From the NCBI RefSeq assembly GCF_035918095.1, contig NZ_CP109137.1:3846001-3910000 (forward strand): a stretch of DNA of 64,000 bases, written 5' to 3'. Below the pieces are notes generated by a model that saw only the letters and a program-made list of their open reading frames with translations, searched no databases and was not told the origin of the DNA. This document shows positions 42,593 to 52,350 of the stretch, piece after piece. Source of the stretch: Streptomyces sp. NBC_01750 (GTDB lineage: Bacteria; Actinomycetota; Actinomycetes; Streptomycetales; Streptomycetaceae). The stretch's first letter is position 1. Each line of letters starts with the position of its first letter. Both the position numbers and the translations under genes were made by a program.

Positions 42593-43081
42593 GTGTCCAG
42601 GGAAGCCTTCTCATCCCGTACGGTGCAGCCCACCGACCCGGACGTCGATCTGTCCGTCCCTGCCCAGCGCCGCGAGGCGGCCGGCGGGCTGCGGTCCGTC
42701 GTCGCCGTCGTCGCGCTCGGCGGCGCACTGGGAGCATCCGCCCGGTACGGCGCCTCGCTGATATGGCCCACCGCGGCAGGCGGGTTCCCCTGGACGACCT
42801 TGCTGGTGAATGCCGCCGGGTGTGCGGTGATCGGCGTGTTCATGGTCGTGATCACGGACGTGTGGGCGGCGCACCGGCTGGTGCGCCTGTTCTTCGGCAC
42901 CGGCGTGCTGGGCGGACTCACCACGTTCTCCACCTACGCGGTGGACATCCAGCGCCTGGTGGACGGCGGGCAGGCCCGTGCGGGGCTGCTGTATCTGGCG
43001 GCGACCGTGGCGGCCGCTCTGGTGGCGGTGTGGAGTGCGGTGTGGGCGACCCGCCGCGTACTGGCGTGGAGGCGGCGATGA
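42593..43081 (+). CDS. crcB: Fluoride channel FluC/CrcB, subunit 1
   Basis: A 162-residue four-helix membrane protein. [20 protein letters not shown] contains the CrcB G-A-x-x-R-Y signature, [20 protein letters not shown] carries the pore Asn, and [20 protein letters not shown] has the TTFSTY motif lining the fluoride path. A hydrophilic N-terminus of about 40 residues precedes the core. GTG at 42593 follows GTAGGAGAC. It exports F- passively as a dual-topology dimer. The stop overlaps the DUF190 gene (ATGA). Confidence 0.9.
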   Translation: MSREAFSSRTVQPTDPDVDLSVPAQRREAAGGLRSVVAVVALGGALGASARYGASLIWPTAAGGFPWTTLLVNAAGCAVIGVFMVVITDVWAAHRLVRLFFGTGVLGGLTTFSTYAVDIQRLVDGGQARAGLLYLAATVAAALVAVWSAVWATRRVLAWRRR

Positions 43082-43425
43082 CCAGGCTGACGGGCAGGGC
43101 CCTGCGGGTGACGATCTTCATCGGCGAGAGTGACCTGTGGCACCACAAGCCTGTGTACACCGAGATCGTCCACCGGGCCCGCAAGGCCGGGCTGGCCGGG
43201 GCGAGCGTGTTCCGCGGGATCGAGGGCTTCGGCGCGTCCTCCCTCATCCACACCCAGCGGCTGCTGTCGCTGAGCGAGGACCTCCCGGTGGCGGTGGTCA
43301 TCGTGGACGCCGAGGACAAGATCCGCGCCTTCCTGCCCGAGCTGGACGAACTCGTCGGAGAGGGGCTGGTGATCCTCGACGACTGCGAGGTCATCCGCTA
43401 CGTCGGACGGGAGAGGGCGAAGTGA
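43078..43425 (+). CDS. DUF190 protein, coupled to fluoride channels
   Basis: A 115-residue soluble protein with a PII-like ferredoxin fold: [83 protein letters not shown]190 genes are often next to crcB and are thought to be regulatory by likeness to PII signal proteins; the ligand is unknown. Four-base overlaps with crcB on both sides make a tightly coupled three-gene unit. Confidence 0.88.
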   Translation: MTRLTGRALRVTIFIGESDLWHHKPVYTEIVHRARKAGLAGASVFRGIEGFGASSLIHTQRLLSLSEDLPVAVVIVDAEDKIRAFLPELDELVGEGLVILDDCEVIRYVGRERAK

Positions 43426-43796
43426 ACTGGCTGCTGGTGATTGTCGGCGGCGCGGTCGGCGCACCCTTGCGGTTCCTGACCGACCGGGCGGTGCAGAGGC
43501 GGCACGACACCGTCTTCCCCTGGGGCACCTTCACCGTCAACGTCGCCGGCTGCCTCGTCCTGGGGCTGCTGACCGGCGCGGTCACGGCCGGGGCCGCGTC
43601 CTCACAGGTGCAGCTGCTGCTCGGCACCGGGCTGTGCGGGGCCCTGACCACCTACTCCACGTTCTCCTACGAGACGCTGCGCCTGGCCGAGGACGGCGCG
43701 AAGTTCTACGCCGCCGTCAACGTGATCGCCAGCGTCGTGGCCGGCCTCGGCGCTGCCTTCGCCGGCGTCGCCCTGGCCGAAACCCTCTGGGCGTAG
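43422..43796 (+). CDS. crcB: Fluoride channel FluC/CrcB, subunit 2
   Basis: A 124-residue four-helix protein with [40 protein letters not shown] and [20 protein letters not shown]. These are the CrcB signatures, with TTYSTF in place of TTFSTY. GTG at 43422 overlaps the DUF190 stop. Having two different subunits in one operon implies a heterodimeric channel, as in several actinobacteria and bacilli. Confidence 0.9.
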   Translation: MNWLLVIVGGAVGAPLRFLTDRAVQRRHDTVFPWGTFTVNVAGCLVLGLLTGAVTAGAASSQVQLLLGTGLCGALTTYSTFSYETLRLAEDGAKFYAAVNVIASVVAGLGAAFAGVALAETLWA

Positions 43797-43806
43797 GGCC
43801 TGCGGG

Positions 43807-44289
43807 TCATGCGGCGTGCGTTCGGGAGCGGGCTGCCCCGATCTCCGCGTACGCCTGCTCCCGGCCCTCCCAGTGCGAGCCCTCCACCGACTTGCCCGGC
43901 TCGAGGTCCTTGTAGACCTCGAAGAAGTGGGTGATTTCCAGCCGGTCGAACTCCGGGACATCCCCGATGTCCCGTACATCCGCGAACCGCGGGTCGTGGG
44001 CGGGCACGCACAGCACCTTCTCGTCGGGGCCCTTCTCGTCCTTCATGACGAACATGCCGACCGCCCGGCACTCGATCACACACCCGGGGAAGGTCCGCTC
44101 GCCGACGATGACCAGGGCGTCCAGCGGGTCGCCGTCACGGCCCAGGGTGCCGTCGATGTAGCCGTAGTCGGCCGGGTACTTCGTCGCGGTGAACAGCAGC
44201 CGGTCCAGGCGGATCCGGCCCAGCTCGTGGTCCATCTCGTACTTGTTGCGGGACCCCTGGGGGATCTCCACGGTCACGTCGAACTCCAT
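43807..44289 (-). CDS. ppa: Inorganic pyrophosphatase (family I)
   Basis: A 160-residue soluble pyrophosphatase that hydrolyses PPi to two phosphates. Signature [20 protein letters not shown] with the metal-binding Asp cluster, [20 protein letters not shown] at the N-terminus, and the C-terminal [20 protein letters not shown]. It converges on the second crcB with a 10-base gap. Family I enzymes are classic fluoride-inhibited targets, so its place beside fluoride channels is suggestive. Streptomyces normally has a housekeeping ppa elsewhere (recollection), so this may be an extra copy. ATG at 44289. Confidence 0.92.
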   Translation of the reverse strand: MEFDVTVEIPQGSRNKYEMDHELGRIRLDRLLFTATKYPADYGYIDGTLGRDGDPLDALVIVGERTFPGCVIECRAVGMFVMKDEKGPDEKVLCVPAHDPRFADVRDIGDVPEFDRLEITHFFEVYKDLEPGKSVEGSHWEGREQAYAEIGAARSRTHAA

Positions 44290-44643
44290 GACGGTCTCCA
44301 CCGGTGCGGCTCGTCCATGGACCAGGGACCGTCAGCGGAGCTGAGCCCCGCGGTTGCGGTGAGCCCCATCACCGGCACGATGCGCCGTGCGCTGCCCTGC
44401 CGTTGCCGTGTCGAGGTCGACGTTGCCCCCGGCGAAGATCCGATTCTTGCAGGAGACAAGCGTGCGTGACCCCATGACGCCCGGCGCCGCCCGCCTGCCC
44501 GCCGTGACGCTTCGCCCCCGGATGTGAGTCGGGCCGCGTCGGCCTGCTCCGTCCCGCCTCGGTCTTCCGGCTCCGCGCTCACGGGGCCGCCGCAGGGAGC
44601 CGGCCCGGCTCCCCGCGTCCTCCCGCACGCCCCGGCCTGCCGA
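44290..44643. other. Intergenic region between ppa and sulP
   Basis: 354 bases. The SulP frame is open back to a GTG at 44524, but the extra residues are low-complexity and unlike the family. Presumed divergent promoters; no consensus is convincing. Confidence 0.35.
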
Positions 44644-46191
44644 ATGGGGTCTGCCCGAGCACGACAGGTTTCTGTTCCCTTGTCTTCTGCTGATACCACT
44701 GTGTCCCCGGCCGCGCGCCTGCGCGGCCTGAAGCCGGACTGGCTGTCCGATCCGAAGGTTTGGCGTACCGAGATCCTGGCGGGCCTGGTCGTCGCCTTGG
44801 CGCTGATCCCCGAGGCGATCTCGTTCTCGATCATCGCCGGTGTCGACCCCGCGATCGGGCTGTTCGCCTCCTTCACCATGGCCGTCGTCATCTCCATCGT
44901 CGGCGGCCGGCGGGCGATGATCTCCGCCGCGACCGGCGCCATCGCTCTCGTCATCGCACCGCTCAATCGTGAGCATGGTCTCGGCTACCTGATCGCGGCC
45001 GTCATCCTGGCCGGTGTCTTCCAGGTTGTGCTGGGCGCGCTGGGGGTGGCGAAGCTGATGCGGTTCATCCCGCGTTCGGTGATGGTCGGCTTCGTCAACT
45101 CCCTCGCGGTCCTGATCTTCATGGCGCAGGTTCCTGAAATGACCGACGTGCCGTGGGCCGTGTACCCGCTGATCACGGCCGGTCTGGCGCTGATGGTCTT
45201 CTTCCCGAAGATCACCACGGTGATCCCGGGGCCGCTGGTCTCCATCGTGATCCTGACTGTCATCACCGTCGGCGCGGCCGTCGCGGTCCCGACCGTCGGC
45301 GACAAGGGCGACCTGCCCTCGGCCCTGCCGGTGCCGGGGCTGCCGGACGTGCCGTTCACGATGGACACGCTGGCGACGATCGCCCCGTACGCGTTCGCGA
45401 TGGCGCTGGTCGGCCTGATGGAGTCGCTGATGACCGCGAAGCTGGTCGACGACATCACCGACACCCACTCCAACAAGACCCGCGAGTCCATCGGCCAGGG
45501 CATCGCCAACATCATCACCGGCTTCTTCGGCGGCATGGGCGGCTGCGCCATGATCGGCCAGACGATGATCAACGTGAAGGTGTCCGGCGCCCGGACCCGT
45601 CTCTCGACCTTCCTGGCGGGTGCGTTCCTGATGGTGCTGTGCATCGTCTTCGGCCCGGTCGTCTCCGACATCCCCATGGCCGCCCTGGTCGCCGTCATGA
45701 TCACGGTGTCGTTCGCGACCTTCGACTGGCACTCCGTCGCCCCGAAGACCCTCAAGCGGATGCCCGCGGGGGAGATCACCGTCATGGTGATCACCGTCGC
45801 CTGTGTGGTCGCCACCCACAACCTCGCCGTCGGCGTCATCGTCGGCTCCGTCACCGCCATGGTCATCTTCGCCAAGCGCGTCGCCCACCTGGCTGAGGTC
45901 ACCGCAGTCACCGACCCCGACAACGCCACAGTGGTCTACCGGGTCACCGGCGAGCTGTTCTTCGCCTCCACCAACGACCTCGTCGGCCAGTTCAGCTACG
46001 CCACCGACCCGAAGAGAGTCGTCATCGACCTCTCGGCCGCCCACATCTGGGATGCCTCTTCCGTCGCCGCCCTGGATGCCATCGAGACCAAGTACGCCCA
46101 ATGTGGCAAGACGGTTGAGATCACCGGTCTGAACAACCCGAGCGCCGACCTCCACGGCAAACTCACCGGCGAACTCACCGCCAATCACTGA
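44644..46191 (+). CDS. SulP-family anion permease with STAS domain
   Basis: A 515-residue protein: 10-14 membrane segments starting LAGLVVALALIPEAISFSII (the SulP signature, with the two-fold repeat), GRRAMISAATGAIALVIAPL, then a cytosolic STAS domain near residues 420-505 (VVYRVTGELFFASTNDLVGQ, VVIDLSAAHIWDASSVAALD). The family transports sulfate, bicarbonate or other small anions. The start is uncertain (ATG 44644, TTG 44680, GTG 44524). Followed directly by an nhaA remnant. Confidence 0.88.
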   Translation: MGSARARQVSVPLSSADTTVSPAARLRGLKPDWLSDPKVWRTEILAGLVVALALIPEAISFSIIAGVDPAIGLFASFTMAVVISIVGGRRAMISAATGAIALVIAPLNREHGLGYLIAAVILAGVFQVVLGALGVAKLMRFIPRSVMVGFVNSLAVLIFMAQVPEMTDVPWAVYPLITAGLALMVFFPKITTVIPGPLVSIVILTVITVGAAVAVPTVGDKGDLPSALPVPGLPDVPFTMDTLATIAPYAFAMALVGLMESLMTAKLVDDITDTHSNKTRESIGQGIANIITGFFGGMGGCAMIGQTMINVKVSGARTRLSTFLAGAFLMVLCIVFGPVVSDIPMAALVAVMITVSFATFDWHSVAPKTLKRMPAGEITVMVITVACVVATHNLAVGVIVGSVTAMVIFAKRVAHLAEVTAVTDPDNATVVYRVTGELFFASTNDLVGQFSYATDPKRVVIDLSAAHIWDASSVAALDAIETKYAQCGKTVEITGLNNPSADLHGKLTGELTANH

Positions 46192-46268
46192 CCTATCCGC
46201 CCCTCCCAGAACCGCGGGACCCCGCCCCACAGGCGGGGATCTCCCGCGTATGCGGCAGGCGTTCCTTC

Positions 46269-46480
46269 ATGTCTGCTGATTCGCGGATCAGTGCGCGTTC
46301 TGACGTGGTGAGTGGTTCGCTGTTGATCGGCGCCGCTGTGGTGGCGCAGGCGTGGGCGAACTCGCCTCTGTCCCACTCTGAAGCCCTGCGCTCGTTCACC
46401 GTCGGCCCCGCGCCCTGCACCTGGACCTGGACGTGGAGGCGTGGGCGGCCGACGGGCTCCTGGCGGTGTTCGCCCTCGCC
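46269..46480 (+). pseudogene. nhaA: nhaA Na+/H+ antiporter remnant
   Basis: ATG at 46269 opens VVSGSLLIGAAVVAQAWANS with PLSHSEALRSFTVG, the N-terminal helix of NhaA. A frameshift near 46410 then moves the match to another frame: ALHLDLDVEAWAADGLLAVF, the next conserved NhaA segment. After about 46475 similarity stops and the remaining ten helices are gone. Both a frameshift and a large deletion make it clearly dead. Confidence 0.7.
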
Positions 46481-46624
46481 TCGAGCCTGGCCGTTTGCCG
46501 AGTTGTCTCGCCCGCGCGGCCGCATCCTGGCACCGTCGCGGAACAGCCGAAGGCGGCGGCTGACCCTCGCAGAGCCGACAGGCCACCCCTGGCCCGCCCT
46601 TCCGGCCTCGTGACGAGGTACGTC

Positions 46625-47347
46625 TCAGCTGAGCTCGGCGAACGCCTCCACCGCCTGGGTCTTGCCGGTGACGATGACGACGTCGCCCCTTTCGACCACG
46701 GTCTCGGCCGTCGCGTGGGTGAAGTCCTGGCCCGGTCGCTTGATGCCGACCACGGTGATGCCGTACTTGCTGCGCACCCGGCTCTGGCCAAGCGGGACGC
46801 CGGTGGCGATGTCGGGGACGACGGTCTTGACGAGGGCGTAGTCGTCGTCGAACTCGATGAAGTCGAGCATGCGGCCGGTGACGAGATGCGCGACGCGCTC
46901 ACCCATCTCGTGCTCGGGCAGCACGACGTGGTGCACGCCGAGCCGTTCCAGGATCTGCCCGTGCTGGCGGCTGATGGCCTTGGCCCAGATGTTGGGAACA
47001 CCGGCCTCCAACAGGTTGGAGCTGATCAGTATGCTCGCCTCTATATCGGTGCCGATCCCGACGACCGCGCGGGAGAACTCGTGTACGCCGAGTTGGCGCA
47101 GCACCTCGGGGTCGGTGCAGTCCGCGACTGCGGCATGGGTGAGGGTGTCGCTGTGCTGTTGCACCAGGTGGGCGTTGGTGTCGATGCCCAGGACGTCCCA
47201 GCCGCGCCGGGTCAGCTCGTGGGCCAGTGAGCTGCCGAACCGGCCGAGGCCGATCACTGCGACGCGTTGGTCGTGGCCGGGCTGGGCGTACTGGTCCGCG
47301 AGCCGCTTACGGCGGCGATGGCGCAGATTGCGCAGGTAGTTACCCAA
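46625..47347 (-). CDS. trkA: Trk/Ktr potassium-uptake regulatory protein (TrkA/KtrA)
   Basis: A 240-residue cytosolic RCK protein. Nucleotide-binding RCK_N starts RVAVIGLGRFGSSLAHELTR (GxGxxG) with an acidic residue in VLGIDTNAHLVQQH, and RCK_C occupies about 150-230 (IATGVPLGQSRVRSKYGITV, VVIVTGKTQAVEAFAELS). It gates a TrkH/KtrB channel. TTG at 47347 overlaps the trkH reading frame end by 8 bases, so it was translated with trkH. It is intact although its partner is broken. Confidence 0.88.
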   Translation of the reverse strand: MGNYLRNLRHRRRKRLADQYAQPGHDQRVAVIGLGRFGSSLAHELTRRGWDVLGIDTNAHLVQQHSDTLTHAAVADCTDPEVLRQLGVHEFSRAVVGIGTDIEASILISSNLLEAGVPNIWAKAISRQHGQILERLGVHHVVLPEHEMGERVAHLVTGRMLDFIEFDDDYALVKTVVPDIATGVPLGQSRVRSKYGITVVGIKRPGQDFTHATAETVVERGDVVIVTGKTQAVEAFAELS

Positions 47348-48697
47348 TGACAGGTCGCTCCTCGGGTAGCTGGTAGCGGCGGGTCCGCTCGCGAAGGGCG
47401 AGGGCCGAGACCAGGGTGACCGGCCCGAGCCGGCCGACGAACATCAGCAGGATCAGTATCAGCCGTCCGGAGTCCGTGAAGTCGGGGGTGATCCCCGTGG
47501 ACAGGCCGACGGTTCCGAACGCGGACACTGCCTCGAAGAGCACAGCCTCGAACGAGGAGTTCGTAACGGTCAGCTACTCGAGTGTGGCAGCGACGACCAG
47601 CCCCACGCCCAGCAGTGCCACCGTCAGCGCCTGCCGCAGGACGTGGGGTGCGCGGCGCCGGCCCAGGATGCTGGAGGTGGGCTCGCCGCGTACCTCGGCG
47701 AGTATGGCCGCAGCCAGCACCGCGAACGTCGTCACCTTGATGCCGCCGGCGGTACCCGCGCTGCCGCCGCCGACGAACATCAGCATGCAGGTCATCAGCA
47801 GCGTCGATGCGTCCAGCGCACCGATGTCGACGGCGTTGAACCCGGCCGTACGGCTCATCGCGGAGTAGAAAAACCCGTTCAACAGCTTCTCGTCCCCGTC
47901 AAGAGGCCCGAGAGTCCCGGGGTTGTCCCACTCGAGAAGACAGGTGAGCACCGTGCCCGCCAGCAGGAGAGCAGCGGTGGTGACCAGGGTCAGCTTGGCG
48001 TGCAGCGACCACCTGCGCCGTCCGGTCGTACGCCGCCGACGCCGGTGGCGCAGCAGTTCCAGCAGCACCGGAAAGCCGATACCGCCCAGGATGACCGCCA
48101 CCGAGATGGGCAGCGTCATCCAGGCGTCCTGCGCGTAGCGGGTCAGGCTGTCGGCGTACAGTGCGAACCCGGCGTTGTTGAACGCCGAGACCGCATGAAA
48201 GAACCCGCGGTACACCGCGTCACCGATGGAATTGGCGTAACCGAACCGGAAGCGCAGCGCGAGAATCGCCCCCACCGCCAGCTCCACAGCAAGGGTGGTC
48301 GCCGCGACACCGAGCAGTACCCGCCGTACGTCACCGATGCCCAGGCTCTTGGTCTCCGCCTGCGCGGTGAGCTGCATCCGCAGGCGCAGCTTGCCGGAGA
48401 TCAGCAGCGCCAGCAGGGCGCCAGGGCAATGATGCCGAACCCGCCGACCTGGATCAGCGCCAGGATCACGCCCTCGCCGAACCCGCTCCAATACGTTCCC
48501 GTGTCAACCACGACGAGACCGGTGACGCACACCGCCGATGTGGAGGTGAACAGCGCGGTGACAAAGCCCGTCGCGCTCCCCTGCTCGGACGCAATGGGCA
48601 GCGACAGCAGCCCGGTCCCGCCCAGGATCACGGTGGCGAAGGCCAGCACGACCGTACGGGCCGGGTGCGTGGTGAACAGCGACTGCCGCACCCCCAT
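47340..48697 (-). pseudogene. trkH: trkH/ktrB potassium transporter, two lesions
   Basis: The full protein can be reassembled from three pieces. N-terminal frame: RTVVLAFATVILGGTGLLSL to LIQVGGFGIIAL, stopping in a wrong frame. A one- or two-base indel near 48420 shifts to LLALLISGKLRLRMQLTAQA and then the middle pore repeats up to LTVALLGVGLVVAATLE. There an in-frame TAG (47574-47576) interrupts; the same frame continues FEAVLFEAVSAFGTVGLSTG to PVIG and the stop at 47340. The selectivity-filter-like turns and MPK fold are otherwise well kept, so inactivation looks recent. Confidence 0.8.
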
Positions 48698-49033
48698 CGT
48701 GCCTACCGTCACCTGTCGCCTTTCCACCACGCTGCATACCGTCCGCCCGGGCCCTTGCATTGACACCCCGTCAAGGCTCCGCGGGCCGTCACCCTACCCC
48801 CGCCACCTGGGATTCGGCGTAAACCCAGCCGCGTGCCAACTGGGCACGGGGATGTTTCTTCGGCAGGGGGCCCATGTGCAGGAAGAGCAGGTAAGAACAG
48901 GATCTGCCATCGGCAGGCAAGACAGCGCGGGGTTGCCGTATCAGGGCACTGATTGGTTGCTGGGGGCGGTGGCACTATCTCTGCATCGGCGTGGCCGGAC
49001 CGCTCGCGTCCCCAACTCGGCCCTGGAGGGGAA
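48698..49033. other. Intergenic region between trkH remnant and small membrane gene
   Basis: 336 bases; divergent promoter region. No supported gene or clear hairpin. Confidence 0.35.
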
Positions 49034-49393
49034 ATGTTCCATTGGCTGTGGATAACTGTCTGGTCGGCGATCGTGCTGCCCCTGGCTGCGCTGTTCCTGT
49101 CCGGGCGGGTGCCGCAGTGGATGCGGCGGCAGTCCACACCTGGCGGACTCAAGGTGAAGGGGATCGCGATCCTGGTCCTGTATGTGGCCTTGCTGATCCC
49201 GCCCGTCACGGCCATGTCCGGAATGCGCTCCGAGGATGCGGACTTCTTGCGGATGGTCCTGGTCCCTGTGGCCGTCTTTGGCGGAAACGGACTCGTTCTC
49301 GGGGCGACCCTGTGCGAGCGTTTCAACCGCCGCGATGCCGAGCGCGCTGGGTCATCCGTCGTGCGCTCGACTTGGCGGGACGGTCGTGCCTGA
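49034..49393 (+). CDS. Small three-helix membrane protein, unknown
   Basis: A 119-residue protein with three hydrophobic segments (MFHWLWITVWSAIVLPLAAL, IAILVLYVALLIPPVTAMSG, MVLVPVAVFGGNGLVLGATL) and a charged tail. ATG at 49034 follows GGAGGGGAA, a strong ribosome site. No family is recognised. It precedes the antiporter operon by 179 bases. Confidence 0.6.
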   Translation: MFHWLWITVWSAIVLPLAALFLSGRVPQWMRRQSTPGGLKVKGIAILVLYVALLIPPVTAMSGMRSEDADFLRMVLVPVAVFGGNGLVLGATLCERFNRRDAERAGSSVVRSTWRDGRA

Positions 49394-49572
49394 CAACCAC
49401 GCGACGGAGGAGCACAGAACTTTGCCGGGATCCGGCAACGTGGCGGCGCCGCGTGCGCGCATGGGAGACCTGTCAATGTCGCGTATGGGACGTGTAAAGT
49501 CCAGCGTGGTGTGCCGGGAAGCCTGGTCGGCGAATTCGAGAGAGCTCTCTTTGCCGATCAGGGGACACCCTC

Positions 49573-50814
49573 ATGGTGCTCGTTGCCGTTTTCGGAGTCG
49601 CACTGCTCATCGCGGTGCTGCTCTCCGGGCTTGCCGCCCGTACCGTCCTGTCCACGTCGTTCCTCTTCCTCGTCGGCGGGGCGCTGGTCAGTGACGGCTT
49701 TCTTGGCCTGATTCACATCACGCCGGACAGCGAGATCGTCGCGGTCACCGCGGATCTCGCCCTGTTCGCGGTGCTGTTCACGGACGGCATGCACGTCTCT
49801 TTCCCGAAGTTGCGGGCCAATTGGAAGAACCCGGCGCGGGCTCTGGGCCTGGGCATGCCGCTGGCGTTTGTCGGCATGGCCCTGATCACGCACTATGTGG
49901 TGGGTCTGGACTGGACGACGTCGTTCCTGGTCGGTGCGGTGCTCGCGCCCACCGACCCGGTGTTCGCCTCCGCGATCGTCGGCCGCAAGGAAGTCCCGGC
50001 CAAGCTGCGGCAGTTGCTGAATGTGGAGAGCGGCATCAACGACGGCCTCGCCCTGCCGGTCGTCCTGATCCTCATCGCCGCGGCCGGCCCCACGGCGGGC
50101 CCCGCGCACGCGTCGCTCGGGAAGATCGCCCTGGAGCTGGGAGGCGGCCTCGCCCTTGGCATCGTGCTGCCGCTGCTCGTCACGGGCCTTGTGCGGTTCC
50201 GGCTGCTCGGCGCGGAGCCGAAGCTGCAGTCGTTGTTGCCGCTGGCCACCGGGATCATCCTGTATGGGCTGTGCCACCTCACCCACACCAACTCCTACCT
50301 CGCGGCCTTCTCCGCCGGTGCCGTTCTCACCGCGGCGTCCCCGGAGGCGAAGGCGGCGTTCGAGACGCTCGGTGAGGCACTGGCCGAGCTGGCCAAGTTC
50401 GCGGCCCTGCTGGTCTTCGGCGCGCTGCTGACCCCGCAGCTGTTCGGCGACCTCTCCCTCGGCGGGTACGTCGCCGTGGTCCTGGCGATCGTGCTCATCC
50501 GCCCGGCATCGCTGCTGATCTCGCTCATCGGAACGCGGTTCGACCGACGGGAGAAGCTGGTCGCGGCGTGGTTCGGGCCGAAGGGCTTCGCATCGGTGGT
50601 GTACGGCCTGCTGGTGCTGCAGTCCGGCATCCCGCACGGCCAGGAGGCGTACACCCTGATCGCGGTCTGCATCGCGGCCTCGATCATCGCCCACAGCAGC
50701 ACGGACGTGCCCATCGCCCGCCTCTTCCACGTCGAGGACCTGACGGGCATCCCCGCCGACAACGACGCAGCGGAAGTTCGCCACAGCGAGGAGACCGGCC
50801 ATGCTCGCGCCTGA
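49573..50814 (+). CDS. CPA1-family cation/proton antiporter
   Basis: A 413-residue antiporter with about 12 helices. LAPTDPVFASAIVGRKEVPA carries the TDP ion-binding motif, and LLNVESGINDGLALPVVLIL the ESGxND motif of CPA1 exchangers. No RCK tail is present; instead a small CBS protein overlaps its 3' end by 14 bases. GTG/ATG choice: ATG at 49573. Likely Na+(K+)/H+ exchange for pH or salt stress. Confidence 0.9.
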   Translation: MVLVAVFGVALLIAVLLSGLAARTVLSTSFLFLVGGALVSDGFLGLIHITPDSEIVAVTADLALFAVLFTDGMHVSFPKLRANWKNPARALGLGMPLAFVGMALITHYVVGLDWTTSFLVGAVLAPTDPVFASAIVGRKEVPAKLRQLLNVESGINDGLALPVVLILIAAAGPTAGPAHASLGKIALELGGGLALGIVLPLLVTGLVRFRLLGAEPKLQSLLPLATGIILYGLCHLTHTNSYLAAFSAGAVLTAASPEAKAAFETLGEALAELAKFAALLVFGALLTPQLFGDLSLGGYVAVVLAIVLIRPASLLISLIGTRFDRREKLVAAWFGPKGFASVVYGLLVLQSGIPHGQEAYTLIAVCIAASIIAHSSTDVPIARLFHVEDLTGIPADNDAAEVRHSEETGHARA

Positions 50815-51052
50815 CCTCACGGAGCCCTACCCCTCCGTCTCGACGGACGACAACGCCGTGGACGCAGCCCGGCTGCTCGTCGAGCACAAGCTGCCCACGC
50901 TGCTCGTGGTCGACTCCGATCAGCGGCACGCTCTCATGGCCCGGACCGACACCCCACTGGTCGCCGTCATCGAACGCGACGGGGACCAGGTCCGGCTGGT
51001 GGGTGCCATCACGGCCGCCCGCCCGTTGGAACGACTCATCGGAGGATCGTGA
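50801..51052 (+). CDS. Minimal CBS-domain protein (apparent internal-deletion form)
   Basis: An 83-residue protein. Residues 10-45 (SVSTDDNAVDAARLLVEHKL, PTLLVVDSD) match the start of CBS1 of the larger CBS protein at 52737 (SVSVDSDALDAARLMAEHRL). Residues 46-83 (MARTDTPLVAVIERDGDQVR, LVGAITAARPLERL) match the end of its CBS2 (MARLRSPLVAVAEKTKGGTH). It therefore reads as the larger protein with its middle 75 or so residues removed, giving one composite CBS unit. Overlaps both neighbours, so it is coupled to the antiporter and the permease. Confidence 0.7.
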   Translation: MLAPDLTEPYPSVSTDDNAVDAARLLVEHKLPTLLVVDSDQRHALMARTDTPLVAVIERDGDQVRLVGAITAARPLERLIGGS

Positions 51053-52347
51053 ACGACTGGCAGAGCTGGGCCGCGATCGTCGTCTTCGCCGGCACGTACG
51101 CCCTGATCATCAGCGAGAAGATCCACCGCGTGGCGGCCGCCCTCGGGGGCGCCGGGCTGATGCTGGCGATCGGGGCGACCGACGACGAGTCCGCCTTCTA
51201 CTCCGTGCACAGCGGCATCGACTGGAACGTCATCTTCCTGCTGATGGGCATGATGATGATCGTCGGCGTGCTGAAGAAGACCGGCATGTTCGAGTACCTG
51301 GCCATCTGGTCCGTGAAGAGAGCCAGGGCCAGGCCCTTCCGGGTAATGACCATGCTGGTCGTCATCACCGCGGTGGCCTCGGCGCTGCTCGACAACGTCA
51401 CCACCGTGCTGCTCGTCGCCCCGGTCACCCTACTGGTGTGCGAACGGCTCGCCCTGCCCGTCGCCCCGTTCCTGATCGCCGAGGTCCTGGCCTCCAACAT
51501 CGGCGGCATGGCGACCCTCGTCGGCGACCCGCCGAACATCATCATCGCCAGCCGAGCCGGCCTCACCTTCAACGACTTCCTCGTCCACCTCGCCCCGCTG
51601 TCCGCTCTGCTGATCGTGGTCCTGATCGCGCTGTGCCGCTTCCTGTTCCGCAAGTCCTTCGTCTACGACGAGGACCGCGCGGCAGAGGTGATGGACCTGG
51701 AGGAGCGCGAAGCCATCCGCGACCCCCGGCTCCTGGTCCAGGGCCTGATCGTGCTCACCCTGGTCGTCGCCGGATTCGTCCTGCACCCGGTGCTCCACTA
51801 CGAGCCCAGCGTCGTCGCGCTGCTGGGCGCCGGCCTGCTCATCGCCCTGTCCACCGCGGAAACCGGTGAGGTGCTGGCCGAGGTCGAGTGGCCCACCCTC
51901 GCCTTCTTCGCCGGGCTGTTCATCATGATCGGCGGCCTGATCGAGACCGGCGTCATCGGCGAGGTGTCCAAGGCCCTCGCCGACGCCATCGGCGACAACG
52001 AACTGGGCGGCTCCATGCTGCTGCTCAGTGCCTCCGCCGTGCTGTCCGGCATCATCGACAACATCCCGTACGTCGCCACCATGGCGCCCATCACGAGCGA
52101 CCTGGTCGAGGCGATGGGCGGCGACACGAACCACGTCATGTGGTGGGCCCTGGCCATCGGCGCGGACCTCGGCGGCAACGCCACCGCCATCGGCGCCAGC
52201 GCCAACGTCGTCGTCCTCGGCATCGCCGAACGCAACCGCACCCCCATCTCCTTCTGGCAGTTCACCAAGTACGGACTCGTCGTCACCGCCGTCACCGTGG
52301 CGATCTCGGCGGGGTACGTCTGGCTGCGCTACTTCGCCCTGGCCTGA
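51049..52347 (+). CDS. NhaD/ArsB-type ion permease (IT superfamily)
   Basis: A 432-residue permease with 11-12 helices. Features: IDWNVIFLLMGMMMIVGVLK, ALLDNVTTVLLVAPVTLLVC (the DNVTT motif), ASNIGGMATLVGDPPNIIIA (GDPPN motif), SGIIDNIPYVATMAPITSDL and ADLGGNATAIGASANVVVLG in the second half. These are the paired hallmark loops of NhaD/ArsB/CitM proteins. GTG at 51049 overlaps the small CBS gene (GTGA). Sodium or an oxyanion could be the substrate; the cation-antiporter context favours Na+/H+ exchange. Confidence 0.85.
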   Translation: MNDWQSWAAIVVFAGTYALIISEKIHRVAAALGGAGLMLAIGATDDESAFYSVHSGIDWNVIFLLMGMMMIVGVLKKTGMFEYLAIWSVKRARARPFRVMTMLVVITAVASALLDNVTTVLLVAPVTLLVCERLALPVAPFLIAEVLASNIGGMATLVGDPPNIIIASRAGLTFNDFLVHLAPLSALLIVVLIALCRFLFRKSFVYDEDRAAEVMDLEEREAIRDPRLLVQGLIVLTLVVAGFVLHPVLHYEPSVVALLGAGLLIALSTAETGEVLAEVEWPTLAFFAGLFIMIGGLIETGVIGEVSKALADAIGDNELGGSMLLLSASAVLSGIIDNIPYVATMAPITSDLVEAMGGDTNHVMWWALAIGADLGGNATAIGASANVVVLGIAERNRTPISFWQFTKYGLVVTAVTVAISAGYVWLRYFALA

Positions 52348-52350
52348 CCG

